Source of the DNA: Gemmatimonadales bacterium
GTDB taxonomy: Bacteria > Gemmatimonadota > Gemmatimonadetes > Gemmatimonadales > GWC2-71-9
Assembly (NCBI GenBank): GCA_013813675.1
Contig: JACCRH010000177.1
Coordinates: 1 to 8,431, forward strand
DNA: 8,431 bases
Reading direction: 5' to 3'
The notes beneath the pieces were generated by a model. It was given only the letters and a program-made list of their open reading frames with translations. It ran no database searches and was not told where the DNA came from. Shown here piece after piece: positions 1-5,495 of the stretch. How positions within the stretch are numbered: position 1 is the stretch's first letter; every line of letters begins with the position of its first letter. Made by a program: the position numbers and the translations under genes.

Positions 1-568
1 AGGGGCTCACCACATCAAGCGCGCTTGTGGTATCGATGGGAGGCGGATGGGTCGTGACAGCTGATGCCTGAGGTCCGGGCGGCACGTCGCACACGGGCAC
101 CCCTGGTCTGCCACGGCGCTGATATCGCTGGCTCACTGGTAAGGCCTTGGTTGCCCCGACGAAAATCACACAATCGCGTCCCGTAAGCTTGGGGTGGGTC
201 CCTCTTGCCGCCCAGCCCTCCGGGCCAAGCCACAGAAACTTGATCTCGCTCTCGCCCTCTTTCCTGATTGCCAACTTGTCCAGGTCGTGGGTGTAGACCC
301 CAGTCTCGGCAAAGAATCCTTGCTCCGCCACCACAAGTTGGCGGAGACTTTGACGGATCTGCTCGAACGCCGGTTCGGCCTGCGCCATTGCCACCTCGGT
401 GGCGCGCCGGAACGTAGGAGTCTTCTCCTTAGGACGGGATTCCTCCACCATCGCAGGCTGCTGGCCGGGAGCGCCGGTGCGTTCCCGCTGGGTAGGCAGG
501 ATGCCCTCGCAGTTCGCAAGGAGAACAATCGAGGAGGCGCCTACGAGACGGTGGAATTGGCGAGCCAT
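1..568 (-). CDS. Pilin-like exported protein, C-terminus cut by window edge
   Basis: The minus frame is open from an ATG at 568 to the left edge, giving 189 visible residues with no stop, so the gene continues outside the window. The N-terminus has two arginines, a hydrophobic stretch (about residues 8-18) and Cys20 in the context LLANC. This suggests a signal peptide or lipoprotein signal, although Asn before the Cys is not a canonical lipobox. Residues about 28-65 are polar and probably a linker. Residues about 72-138 (FEQIRQ, then LVVAEQGFF, GVYTHDL, then WLGPEGWAA, TH and a Cys133 followed by IFVG) resemble the globular part of type IV pilin-like proteins, in which a tyrosine-bearing motif is followed by a tryptophan strand, a histidine and a terminal Cys strand. 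The usual pilin N-terminal helix is not evident, so this is more likely a pilin-fold lipoprotein than a pilus subunit. No strong Shine-Dalgarno precedes the start. The family link is from memory. Confidence 0.72.
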   Translation of the reverse strand, partial: MARQFHRLVGASSIVLLANCEGILPTQRERTGAPGQQPAMVEESRPKEKTPTFRRATEVAMAQAEPAFEQIRQSLRQLVVAEQGFFAETGVYTHDLDKLAIRKEGESEIKFLWLGPEGWAARGTHPKLTGRDCVIFVGATKALPVSQRYQRRGRPGVPVCDVPPGPQASAVTTHPPPIDTTSALDVVSP

Positions 569-753
569 GGGCCTCGTGACTAATGACGGGGTCGTATCCC
601 ATGCTACCCCGCGACCACCGGTGGCGCTAGGGTGAATGGCTGCCGGCTGCCGGCCAGCGGACAGCCCGCCATGGAAGCAGCTAAGAATCGAGAACCCGGC
701 ATATATTCAGGGAAGGTCGGGGCCGGTCGATCTGTTCCACAAGAGGACCTAAT

Positions 754-1593
754 ATGCCTTCTCTCGGCGCCACCCCAGAGCATACTCCGCTCATTCATCC
801 GATCGGGATCAAAGTACTTCGCTATTGGACCGGACTCCTCCTGCTTGGCGTGCAGTCGGTCTTGGTCGCCCAATCCCCGAGCACTGCGACGCGTTTCTCG
901 GTCCCACCCCTCACCAAGCCGACCCTGCAACTGACAGCGGAGCGGCCACACACTGTCCGTTGGTGGGAAGTGGCAGGCGTGGTTGCGGGGACGCTCGCCT
1001 TCACATCCACGGACGAGAAGGTCACCCACGAGTTTCGCGAGCATCCCACCCGCTCGGCCGAGGACATCGCCTCGGTCTTTCGGCGGGTGGGCCAGCCTGA
1101 GGTCTATGCCGTTTTGCCCCTAGGTGTGCTGGTGACCGGGTTGTTGACGCACGACCCGGCGATCACCAGGGCCGGCGGACGACTCGCCGCGAGCGTCGCA
1201 GTCTCGACGGTGGCGTTCCAGACCCTGAAGCTGGTGACCGGCCGTGCCAGGCCCGATGCCGGAGACGGACCCTTCGCGTTCCGCCCCTTCTCCGGACAGG
1301 GCGGATTTCCATCTGGGCACAGCGCGGTGGCCTTTGCCTTGGCGACCTCCCTGGCGGATGACCTGCACAATGGCTGGGCTGCGGCGGGTTTGTACGCAAT
1401 CGCAGCCGGGACAGCTTGGTCGCGAGTCTATGACAATCGACATTGGGCAAGCGACGTGGTGTTCGGGGCAGCCCTCGGGATCACGACCGCCAAGGTGATC
1501 AGCGGCCGTTGGCGGATCTTTGGATTGCGCCCGCCGCATTTCCTGGTCGAGCCGAGCCCCGCAGGGCTGCTGGTACGCATCCCCGTTCAATGA
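754..1593 (+). CDS. PAP2-family membrane-associated phosphatase
   Basis: This is a 279-residue protein with all three phosphatidic acid phosphatase type 2 (PAP2/vanadium haloperoxidase) signature motifs. They are K159-x6-R166-P167, P186-S187-G188-H189, and S223-R224-x5-H230-x3-D234. His189 and His230 are the expected catalytic histidines. The family hydrolyses phosphate monoesters on lipids such as phosphatidate or undecaprenyl diphosphate, usually at the periplasmic face. Residues about 22-39 form a hydrophobic stretch ending LVAQ, consistent with a signal peptide. Further hydrophobic segments lie near 73-84, 119-131, 144-158, 190-200 and 209-221. The start is set by AGAGGA at 742-747, about seven bases before the ATG. 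A TATATT hexamer at 702-707 could be a -10 element but has no convincing -35. The gene stands alone: it diverges from the left-edge gene and converges on the small gene at 1667. The natural substrate is unknown. Confidence 0.9.
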   Translation: MPSLGATPEHTPLIHPIGIKVLRYWTGLLLLGVQSVLVAQSPSTATRFSVPPLTKPTLQLTAERPHTVRWWEVAGVVAGTLAFTSTDEKVTHEFREHPTRSAEDIASVFRRVGQPEVYAVLPLGVLVTGLLTHDPAITRAGGRLAASVAVSTVAFQTLKLVTGRARPDAGDGPFAFRPFSGQGGFPSGHSAVAFALATSLADDLHNGWAAAGLYAIAAGTAWSRVYDNRHWASDVVFGAALGITTAKVISGRWRIFGLRPPHFLVEPSPAGLLVRIPVQ

Positions 1594-1666
1594 TTGCCTT
1601 GGGGTGAATTCCCCCTGTTCAGCACACGCTCGATACGACAACCGTCCAAGGCGACCATCGGCGTGG

Positions 1667-1849
1667 CTAACGCGCCGGGACACCGGCGTGAGGCCGAGAG
1701 GTTTTCCCGGAGCGCTTTTGCAGCAGCCGGGCCGCCACTACGCTGGCCCCAGCCATTGCGGCGGCGCGCAGGATGGGATTCGGAATCGCCCGGCCGAGGG
1801 GTACGGCCAGACGTCGGGCGAGCCAACTGGTGGCGAGCAGGCGGAACAT
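1667..1849 (-). CDS. Small cationic protein of unknown function (60 aa)
   Basis: The 60-residue minus-strand ORF begins with ATG at 1849 and is preceded by GGGGAGGACC (1854-1863), a near-ideal Shine-Dalgarno with about seven bases of spacing. That is the main reason to treat it as real. The product has no Asp or Glu and eleven Arg/Lys. A mildly hydrophobic, alanine-rich stretch covers residues about 26-43, flanked by basic residues, and suggests a membrane-associated or amphipathic helix. The C-terminal tail (44-60) is polar and basic. There is no signal-peptide cleavage site or known motif. The gene converges on the PAP2 phosphatase gene (73-bp gap) and diverges from the small lipoprotein gene at 2079. 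I do not recognise a family. A spurious ORF is possible because high-GC sequence readily yields Arg- and Ala-rich frames. Confidence 0.6.
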   Translation of the reverse strand: MFRLLATSWLARRLAVPLGRAIPNPILRAAAMAGASVVAARLLQKRSGKTSRPHAGVPAR

Positions 1850-1853
1850 GGTA

Positions 1854-1863
1854 GGTCCTCCCC
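1854..1863 (-). promoter_or_regulatory. Strong Shine-Dalgarno of the 60-aa cationic protein
   Basis: Read on the minus strand this is GGGGAGGACC, whose GGAGG core (1857-1861) sits seven bases before the ATG at 1849. It is the deciding evidence that the short minus-strand frame is translated and that 1849 is its start. Confidence 0.7.
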
Positions 1864-1986
1864 AGGGAGTTTAGCCGGTGCTCAGCCAGACCTTACGCTC
1901 TCATCAGGGGTCCCGCGATGATCCCCGTCACCAATCTCGATTCCTATCCTCATAGCTCTTAGCTCCTCATTGCGCATCGCCCAGAG

Positions 1987-1992
1987 TATGAT
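1987..1992 (+). promoter_or_regulatory. Possible -10 element of the small lipoprotein gene
   Basis: TATGAT matches the sigma70 -10 consensus at five of six positions, in an AT-richer patch of the divergent intergenic region (1850-2078). It would give a leader of about 80 bases before the ATG at 2079. No good -35 hexamer lies 16-19 bases upstream, so this is tentative. The rest of the region shows nothing recognisable except the two Shine-Dalgarno sequences at its ends. Confidence 0.25.
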
Positions 1993-2069
1993 ATGCTGGC
2001 TAAGCTGAGCGTGGCCAAGGCTTGTGCGGACTACATGCGACCGTTGCGCTGAGCGCTTTCTCTCAGAAC

Positions 2070-2074
2070 GGAGG
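2070..2074 (+). promoter_or_regulatory. Shine-Dalgarno setting the start of the 60-aa lipoprotein
   Basis: GGAGG, within ACGGAGGACC, lies four bases before the ATG at 2079. It makes that ATG much more likely than the in-frame TTG at 2022, which has no such site and would place a non-signal extension before the lipoprotein signal. Confidence 0.75.
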
Positions 2075-2078
2075 ACCT

Positions 2079-2261
2079 ATGCGTCGACGAATGATCCTAC
2101 TGGGCGCCCTCATCCTGGCCGGCTGCGGGGGCAATCGCTCCGATGAGGGCAGTCCAGCGATGGCGGAGGACAGTGCAGGCAATACCGTGCAGGTGCCGGG
2201 AGACTCGGTACGGCTCGAGGACACGCTCTCCACGCCGCCACCGAGCGACTCGGTGCGCTAG
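2079..2261 (+). CDS. Small secreted lipoprotein (60 aa)
   Basis: This 60-residue protein has a textbook lipoprotein signal: MRRR at the N-terminus, a short hydrophobic core, and the lipobox L-A-G-C with Cys16 as the predicted lipidated residue after signal peptidase II cleavage. The mature part (about 45 residues) is acidic and polar, rich in Ser, Asp, Pro and Glu, and contains two similar GDSVR / SDSVR ends (residues 41-45 and 56-60). It has no recognisable fold and is probably an unstructured envelope lipoprotein. Start choice rests on the GGAGG at 2070-2074. The gene diverges from the 60-residue cationic protein gene and is followed after eight bases by a GC hairpin shared with the convergent lipoprotein gene. 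The function is unknown. Confidence 0.8.
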   Translation: MRRRMILLGALILAGCGGNRSDEGSPAMAEDSAGNTVQVPGDSVRLEDTLSTPPPSDSVR

Positions 2262-2269
2262 GGCTTGAT

Positions 2270-2289
2270 GGGCCGCCTGCGGGCGGCCC
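2270..2289. terminator. GC-rich hairpin between convergent lipoprotein genes
   Basis: This is a perfect 8-bp inverted repeat, GGGCCGCC then TGCG then GGCGGCCC. It starts 8 bases after the plus-strand lipoprotein stop and lies 37 bases downstream of the minus-strand lipoprotein stop. It could terminate transcription from both sides. Neither strand has a following T-run, so it is either an atypical terminator or an mRNA 3'-end stabiliser. Confidence 0.55.
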
Positions 2290-2326
2290 GGCAAGCGCAC
2301 TAGAATGGCAAGAGTCCAGCAGATGC

Positions 2327-2800
2327 CTAGCGTGACTCGCAGTCCGCCCCTTGAGAGGCAACCACCTGGCCCTGCGCGTTGAGGATCTCTCCGACCACGT
2401 CCGGCCCGGAGCGCGCGGCGATGAACGAGGCCGGGATCCTGGTCGCACCCTCCCTTATGTCATTCCGGTTGCTGTCGAAGTCGAACTCGACCTCGTCGCC
2501 GACCGCCCGCCGGGTGCCCGAAGTCGCGGTGCCGCCGGCCGCGCGGACCCGCGCGCGGAAGATGCCTCCACGCGGGCTCAGGTTCCGTCCGTCGACCGAG
2601 ATCTTGGAACGGTTGGAGCGCCGCTCGCAGCGGAGCCGGACGCTGCCCGCCAGAGGTACCACGCCGATAGCCTGCGCAGTCGCCTGCGCAGTCGCCTCGG
2701 ACGGCCCCGAGACCGTGGACGATTCTCCGGCACACGCCGCCAACACGCCCACCGTCCCCGCCAACATGCTCCCGCCCACCATCGAGTGCAGCTTTTTCAT
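2327..2800 (-). CDS. Lipoprotein of unknown function (157 aa)
   Basis: The predicted protein starts MKKLHSMVGG at 2800 and has a lipobox ending L-A-A-C at about residue 23, so it should be exported and lipid-anchored. A Thr/Ala/Gln-rich linker follows, containing a repeated ATAQ unit encoded by a 12-bp tandem repeat. The globular part (about residues 45-157) looks beta-rich: a VRLRCERR strand, a KISVDGRNL segment, a FRARVRAAGG strand, the acidic block VGDEVEFDFDSN, then a GEILNAQGQVVAS strand and a terminal Cys near the C-terminus. The two Cys of the domain could form a disulfide bridging its ends. The frame extends upstream to an ATG at 2872, but the 2800 start is preferred because it places the signal peptide at the N-terminus and has GGGAGA upstream. 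I do not recognise a named family. The gene is monocistronic and convergent with the 60-aa lipoprotein. Confidence 0.8.
   Translation of the reverse strand: MKKLHSMVGGSMLAGTVGVLAACAGESSTVSGPSEATAQATAQAIGVVPLAGSVRLRCERRSNRSKISVDGRNLSPRGGIFRARVRAAGGTATSGTRRAVGDEVEFDFDSNRNDIREGATRIPASFIAARSGPDVVGEILNAQGQVVASQGADCESR
2670..2697. repeat. 12-bp in-frame tandem repeat inside a lipoprotein gene
   Basis: The 12-mer GCCTGCGCAGTC occurs twice in perfect tandem (2670-2681 and 2682-2693), followed by four more matching bases. In the minus-strand gene it encodes ATAQ repeated in the linker just after the lipid-anchor region. Since the unit is a multiple of three, copy-number change would lengthen or shorten the linker without breaking the frame. 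Confidence 0.85.
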
Positions 2801-3111
2801 GGCTCGTCTCCCGGTGAAATCCAAAGTGACCCGCAGTCGGAGTGCGTCGAGAATTCCCGGCAACTCGCGCATCCTTGGAAGGCAAGCGATGCGCCAATCT
2901 GCAGTCCTGACTAAAGCACTTGTCGGGAAATGAGTTGCGGGCCAACCAATGATGCCGTTTCCTGCATCGCGGCGTTACGGGTGGAACGAAATGTTACTGA
3001 GCCGACTGGCCTCTGGACCTGGAACTCGGCGCCCTTCCCAGTATCTTGCCGTTGACCTCGCCGCTCGACCCCGAGTTCCGCTGCAGGCCCAGCTTTCAGG
3101 GACCTTCCACC
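2801..3111. other. Divergent intergenic region (311 bp) with no gene seen
   Basis: This gap separates the minus-strand 157-aa lipoprotein gene from the plus-strand receiver gene and must carry both promoters. I find GGGAGA just upstream of the lipoprotein ATG and AGGGA (3098-3102) upstream of the receiver ATG. No convincing -35/-10 pair, RNA gene or repeat is visible. Frames crossing it lack start signals and look like chance high-GC ORFs. Confidence 0.6.
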
Positions 3112-3516
3112 ATGACCGCTTCAGGATCCCCGACTGGCCCTCGCCCGGCCGACAGCACGATTCTGGTGGTGGACGACGACCCAGCGATCCTGACCCTGGT
3201 CGAGCGCAGTCTGAGGGCGCAGGGCTATCGGGTATGGACGGCCACCCGGGCGGCGGACGCCCGGAATCTCCTGGCGGAGCTGGCTGGGGCCGTGGATCTG
3301 GTGCTCACTGACATCGAGATGCCGGGGGGGCTGGGATCGGAGCTCGCGCGCCAGATCCGCTCGAAGCAGCGCTGGGTCCGGGTGCTCTTCATGTCGAGCT
3401 ATTCCCGGGAGGATTTGCTGAAGCAGGGCGTGGACGTGCCGGAGGGTCAGCTCCTCAACAAGCCCTTCGTCGTCTCCCGCCTGGTGGACACCGTTCGCAC
3501 GGCGCTGTCGGGCTGA
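3112..3516 (+). CDS. Stand-alone receiver-domain response regulator
   Basis: The 134-residue protein is essentially a single CheY-like receiver domain (about residues 15-132) after a short Pro/Ser-rich N-terminus. The acidic pocket is D21-D22-D23 and the phosphoacceptor is D67 in LTDIEMP. The switch Ser is S95 in VLFMSSY, and the invariant Lys is K117 in LNKPF. It has no DNA-binding or enzymatic output domain, so it would act by protein contact or as a phosphorelay shuttle. The sequence style (VLFMS.Y, then NKPF) is that of receivers often found at the C-terminus of hybrid kinases. An in-frame TTG at 3046 would add 22 residues, but AGGGA at 3098-3102 and the ATG favour 3112. The gene is not adjacent to a kinase; its stop is eight bases from the convergent methyltransferase stop. 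The cognate kinase is unknown, but the kinases at 6036-8431 are candidates. Confidence 0.9.
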   Translation: MTASGSPTGPRPADSTILVVDDDPAILTLVERSLRAQGYRVWTATRAADARNLLAELAGAVDLVLTDIEMPGGLGSELARQIRSKQRWVRVLFMSSYSREDLLKQGVDVPEGQLLNKPFVVSRLVDTVRTALSG

Positions 3517-3524
3517 GGCGAGCG

Positions 3525-4289
3525 CTAGCCGCGGGGTGGGCCGCCCTGGGTCGGCCGGCGGTCGGCCCGCGCGATCACCGGGGACCCGAGCAAACTGGTA
3601 AGTCCCACCGAACGGGCCAGGCCTTCTGCTCCGCGCGCGAGGGCCGCCGAGCCAGCCAGACGATAAAGCGCCATGGGAAGGAGAAACTGCGGCCGAACCG
3701 AAGCGATCGCGAATCCGGCCGCCGCGAATGCACTGGCGACCTCGCCGCGGCCGAACAGTGCGAAGGGACGGGTCGTACCCCGCTCGATGGAGTGCTTGAT
3801 CCTGAAGAGGGCGTTGGAAGCGACGTTCACGCTGCGCCGCGCGGGGTAATCGACGATGACCCGGTGCCGGGCGACCCGGCACAGCTCACCGACCAGGCGC
3901 CGCCAGTCGACGCTGTGCGCGATCAGGCGATAGCATACCACCGCATCGAAGGCCTCGTCGGCATACGGAAGCGCCTGAAGGTTTCCCACCTCGAACCGGC
4001 AATGCCCGATTGACGTCAGCGCCGCGAGGCGCTCACCGCACGACCGGTCGCTGCCGATGACCGTCACCCGGTAGCCCGCCTCGGCCAGGGGAGGCGCGAC
4101 CTGCGCGTGGCCGCCACCGACATCGAGAATCGTGGAGCCCGGAGGCAGGCCCGCCAGAGACTGAAGCGTGATGTGAGTCTGGGAATCTACGAACCACCGG
4201 CCGACTGGACCCTGGAACCGCCGCGCGTATCGCTCGGACGACGATTCGACGTCGGCATCTTCGCGCGGCTCGGTGGCAACCACGGTCAC
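3525..4289 (-). CDS. Class I SAM-dependent methyltransferase
   Basis: The 254-residue protein has the Rossmann-type methyltransferase fold. Motif I is ILDVGGGHAQ (residues 54-63, glycine-rich SAM loop), followed by a RVTVIGSD strand ending at D81 (motif II). The LPYADEAFDAVVCYRLIAH block (107-125) matches the LPF.D.SFD.V.....L.H pattern of the type 11 family (UbiE/COQ5-like). The substrate is not deducible. The start is GTG at 4289, whose GTGA overlaps the TGA stop of the upstream epimerase by four bases, a classic translational-coupling arrangement. AGGTGG lies about 12 bases upstream. The same frame stays open to 4538, but that extension lies inside the epimerase gene and reads as low-complexity shadow. 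A second GTG two codons later is an alternative start. Cotranscription with the epimerase implies a shared pathway, possibly sugar or lipid tailoring. Confidence 0.85.
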   Translation of the reverse strand: MTVVATEPREDADVESSSERYARRFQGPVGRWFVDSQTHITLQSLAGLPPGSTILDVGGGHAQVAPPLAEAGYRVTVIGSDRSCGERLAALTSIGHCRFEVGNLQALPYADEAFDAVVCYRLIAHSVDWRRLVGELCRVARHRVIVDYPARRSVNVASNALFRIKHSIERGTTRPFALFGRGEVASAFAAAGFAIASVRPQFLLPMALYRLAGSAALARGAEGLARSVGLTSLLGSPVIARADRRPTQGGPPRG

Positions 4290-5299
4290 CGCTGGTATGC
4301 CACCTCGATGTACCCGTTGGCCACGTAGCGATCGAGCGTCTCCCGGATTCCTTCCTCCAGTCCCACCTCGGGCCGGTAGCCGATCAGGCGCTTGGCCTTC
4401 TCGATGCTGAACGCGCGGCTCTTGGTGTAGAAGTCCACCCGGCGCCGGTGGATGGGAGGCTCGATGCCGAAGGGGATGCAGAGCTTTTCGACCAGCGATC
4501 CGGCGAGCTGGAACGGCTTGGCGGGCAGGCGGATCCACGGCGCGGGCACGCCCGCGGCCTCGGCGATTATGCCGACCAGCTCGGACAGCTTGAGGTAGCG
4601 CTCTCCGCCGAGGATGAAGATCTCACCCACCGCCTTCGGGTGGGTGCCGAGGAGCCGGAGCCCCCGCACGAGATCGTTCACGTGCACCATGTGGTAGAAG
4701 TTCTCGCCCCCGCCGAGCAGGGGGAACCGCTGCCGGGCGACCATCCGGAACATTTTGAGCAGACGGGTGTCCCCCGGCCCATAGATCGCCGTGGGCCGCG
4801 CGATGGCGAGCGGAATGCGGTCGCGGTACGAGTATGCCAGCCGCTCCGCCTCACACTTGGTTTCCTGATAGACGTCACCCGGTTCGTAGGCCGTCTGCTC
4901 GTCGGCCGGCGGCGAGGCGATGTGTCCGTGCACTCCCACGGTGCTGCAGTGAACGTACCGGCGGACCCCGGTCTCGACCGCCGCGTCGAGCAGCCGCCGG
5001 GAGGCGTCCACGTTCACTTCCCGATAGCGGGTGTCCCGATGCTTGGCCTCGCGATACAGCGCCGCGAGATGGTAGACTGTGCTGACGCCCTGCACCGCCC
5101 GCTCGACAATGTGCGGATCGGCGATGTCGCCCTCGACGATGTCCACCGAGGGAGGAAGCATTTGGCGAGCCCGCTCCGCGGATCTGGCGATCACACGGAC
5201 CCGGGCACCGTCGGCCACCAGAGCCCGAACCAGGTGGCTCCCGGTGAAGCCGGTTGCACCGGTGACGAGAGTGAGTGCTTCCTTCGAGACCTCGGTCAT
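4286..5299 (-). CDS. NAD-dependent epimerase/dehydratase (extended SDR)
   Basis: This is a 337-residue extended short-chain dehydrogenase/reductase of typical family length. The N-terminal Rossmann fold carries TGATGFTG (13-20), the G-x-x-G-x-x-G dinucleotide motif, followed by the VEGDIAD acidic stretch (55-61) and the YHLAA strand (76-80). The active site has S119/T120, Y144 and K148 in the Y-x-x-x-K motif, and ARPTAIYGPGD follows (about 167-177). The C-terminal half holds the substrate domain, including the HVNDLVRG segment and the terminal GYRPEVGLEEGIRETLDRY pattern usual in NAD-dependent sugar epimerases and related 3beta-HSD-like enzymes. Catalytic residues are intact. Substrate specificity (nucleotide sugar, steroid or isoprenoid-like) cannot be decided. 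It is the first gene of the operon with the methyltransferase. A perfect-hexamer promoter lies at 5396-5426, and a weak GAGG precedes the ATG. Confidence 0.9.
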   Translation of the reverse strand: MTEVSKEALTLVTGATGFTGSHLVRALVADGARVRVIARSAERARQMLPPSVDIVEGDIADPHIVERAVQGVSTVYHLAALYREAKHRDTRYREVNVDASRRLLDAAVETGVRRYVHCSTVGVHGHIASPPADEQTAYEPGDVYQETKCEAERLAYSYRDRIPLAIARPTAIYGPGDTRLLKMFRMVARQRFPLLGGGENFYHMVHVNDLVRGLRLLGTHPKAVGEIFILGGERYLKLSELVGIIAEAAGVPAPWIRLPAKPFQLAGSLVEKLCIPFGIEPPIHRRRVDFYTKSRAFSIEKAKRLIGYRPEVGLEEGIRETLDRYVANGYIEVAYQR

Positions 5300-5395
5300 C
5301 CGACCTCATCGCTCTTGGGGGCACGCTCACCAGGGCCGGGGGGCCATAAGGTTTCGACCGGCGTGAGATGATCCTGGGGGCATGGGAGCGCGACC

Positions 5396-5426
5396 ATTAT
5401 AACACTTTCGGAGCCGCCCATGTCAA
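5396..5426 (-). promoter_or_regulatory. Consensus sigma70-type promoter of the epimerase-methyltransferase operon
   Basis: On the minus strand TTGACA (5421-5426) and TATAAT (5396-5401) both match the sigma70 consensus exactly. The spacer is 19 bp, longer than the optimal 17. Transcription would start near 5389 and leave a leader of about 90 bases before the ATG at 5299. No riboswitch or clear attenuator hairpin is evident in that leader. Confidence 0.7.
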
Positions 5427-5459
5427 CTAGTGGGGTCACAGGTTTCCGAGGGCACATAT

Positions 5460-5488
5460 CACATTCCTGCCGGCCGGATACTTATATC
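5460..5488 (+). promoter_or_regulatory. Possible promoter giving a leaderless mRNA
   Basis: TATATC at 5483-5488 (or TTATAT one base earlier) is a fair -10 element ending seven bases before the ATG at 5496. CACATT at 5460-5465 sits 17 bp upstream but is a poor -35. Transcription would begin at or next to the start codon, which would explain why no Shine-Dalgarno is seen. Confidence 0.3.
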
Positions 5489-5495
5489 CTCCCCC

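Noticed and set aside
194..583. 129-residue plus-strand frame near the left edge
   Set aside because: It is antisense to the pilin-like minus frame, which is longer, runs off the window and has family-like motifs.
1601..1614. GGGG-tgaatt-CCCC hairpin after the phosphatase gene
   Set aside because: A four-base stem without a T-run is too weak to call a terminator.
2046..2056. GCGCT-G-AGCGC palindrome upstream of the 60-aa lipoprotein
   Set aside because: An 11-base GC-rich palindrome is expected by chance here, with no second copy and no nearby regulator to support an operator.
2351..2933. Two plus-strand frames of about 185 residues
   Set aside because: Both are antisense to the lipoprotein whose signal peptide and lipobox are on the minus strand. 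Neither has a ribosome site.
3046..3111. TTG start adding 22 residues to the response regulator
   Set aside because: There is no ribosome site, and the extension is outside the receiver domain. AGGGA precedes the ATG at 3112.
3121..3882. 253-residue minus-strand frame
   Set aside because: It crosses the receiver gene antisense and the methyltransferase out of frame, both of which have clear motifs.
4290..4538. 83-residue N-terminal extension of the methyltransferase
   Set aside because: It lies inside the epimerase gene in another frame, has Arg/Pro-rich shadow composition and is not needed for the fold. GTG at 4289 overlaps the upstream stop in a coupling arrangement.
4448..5371. 307-residue plus-strand open frame
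   Set aside because: It is antisense to the epimerase, whose catalytic motifs are intact. The product is His/Pro/Arg/Gly-rich with no domain, typical of high-GC shadow frames.
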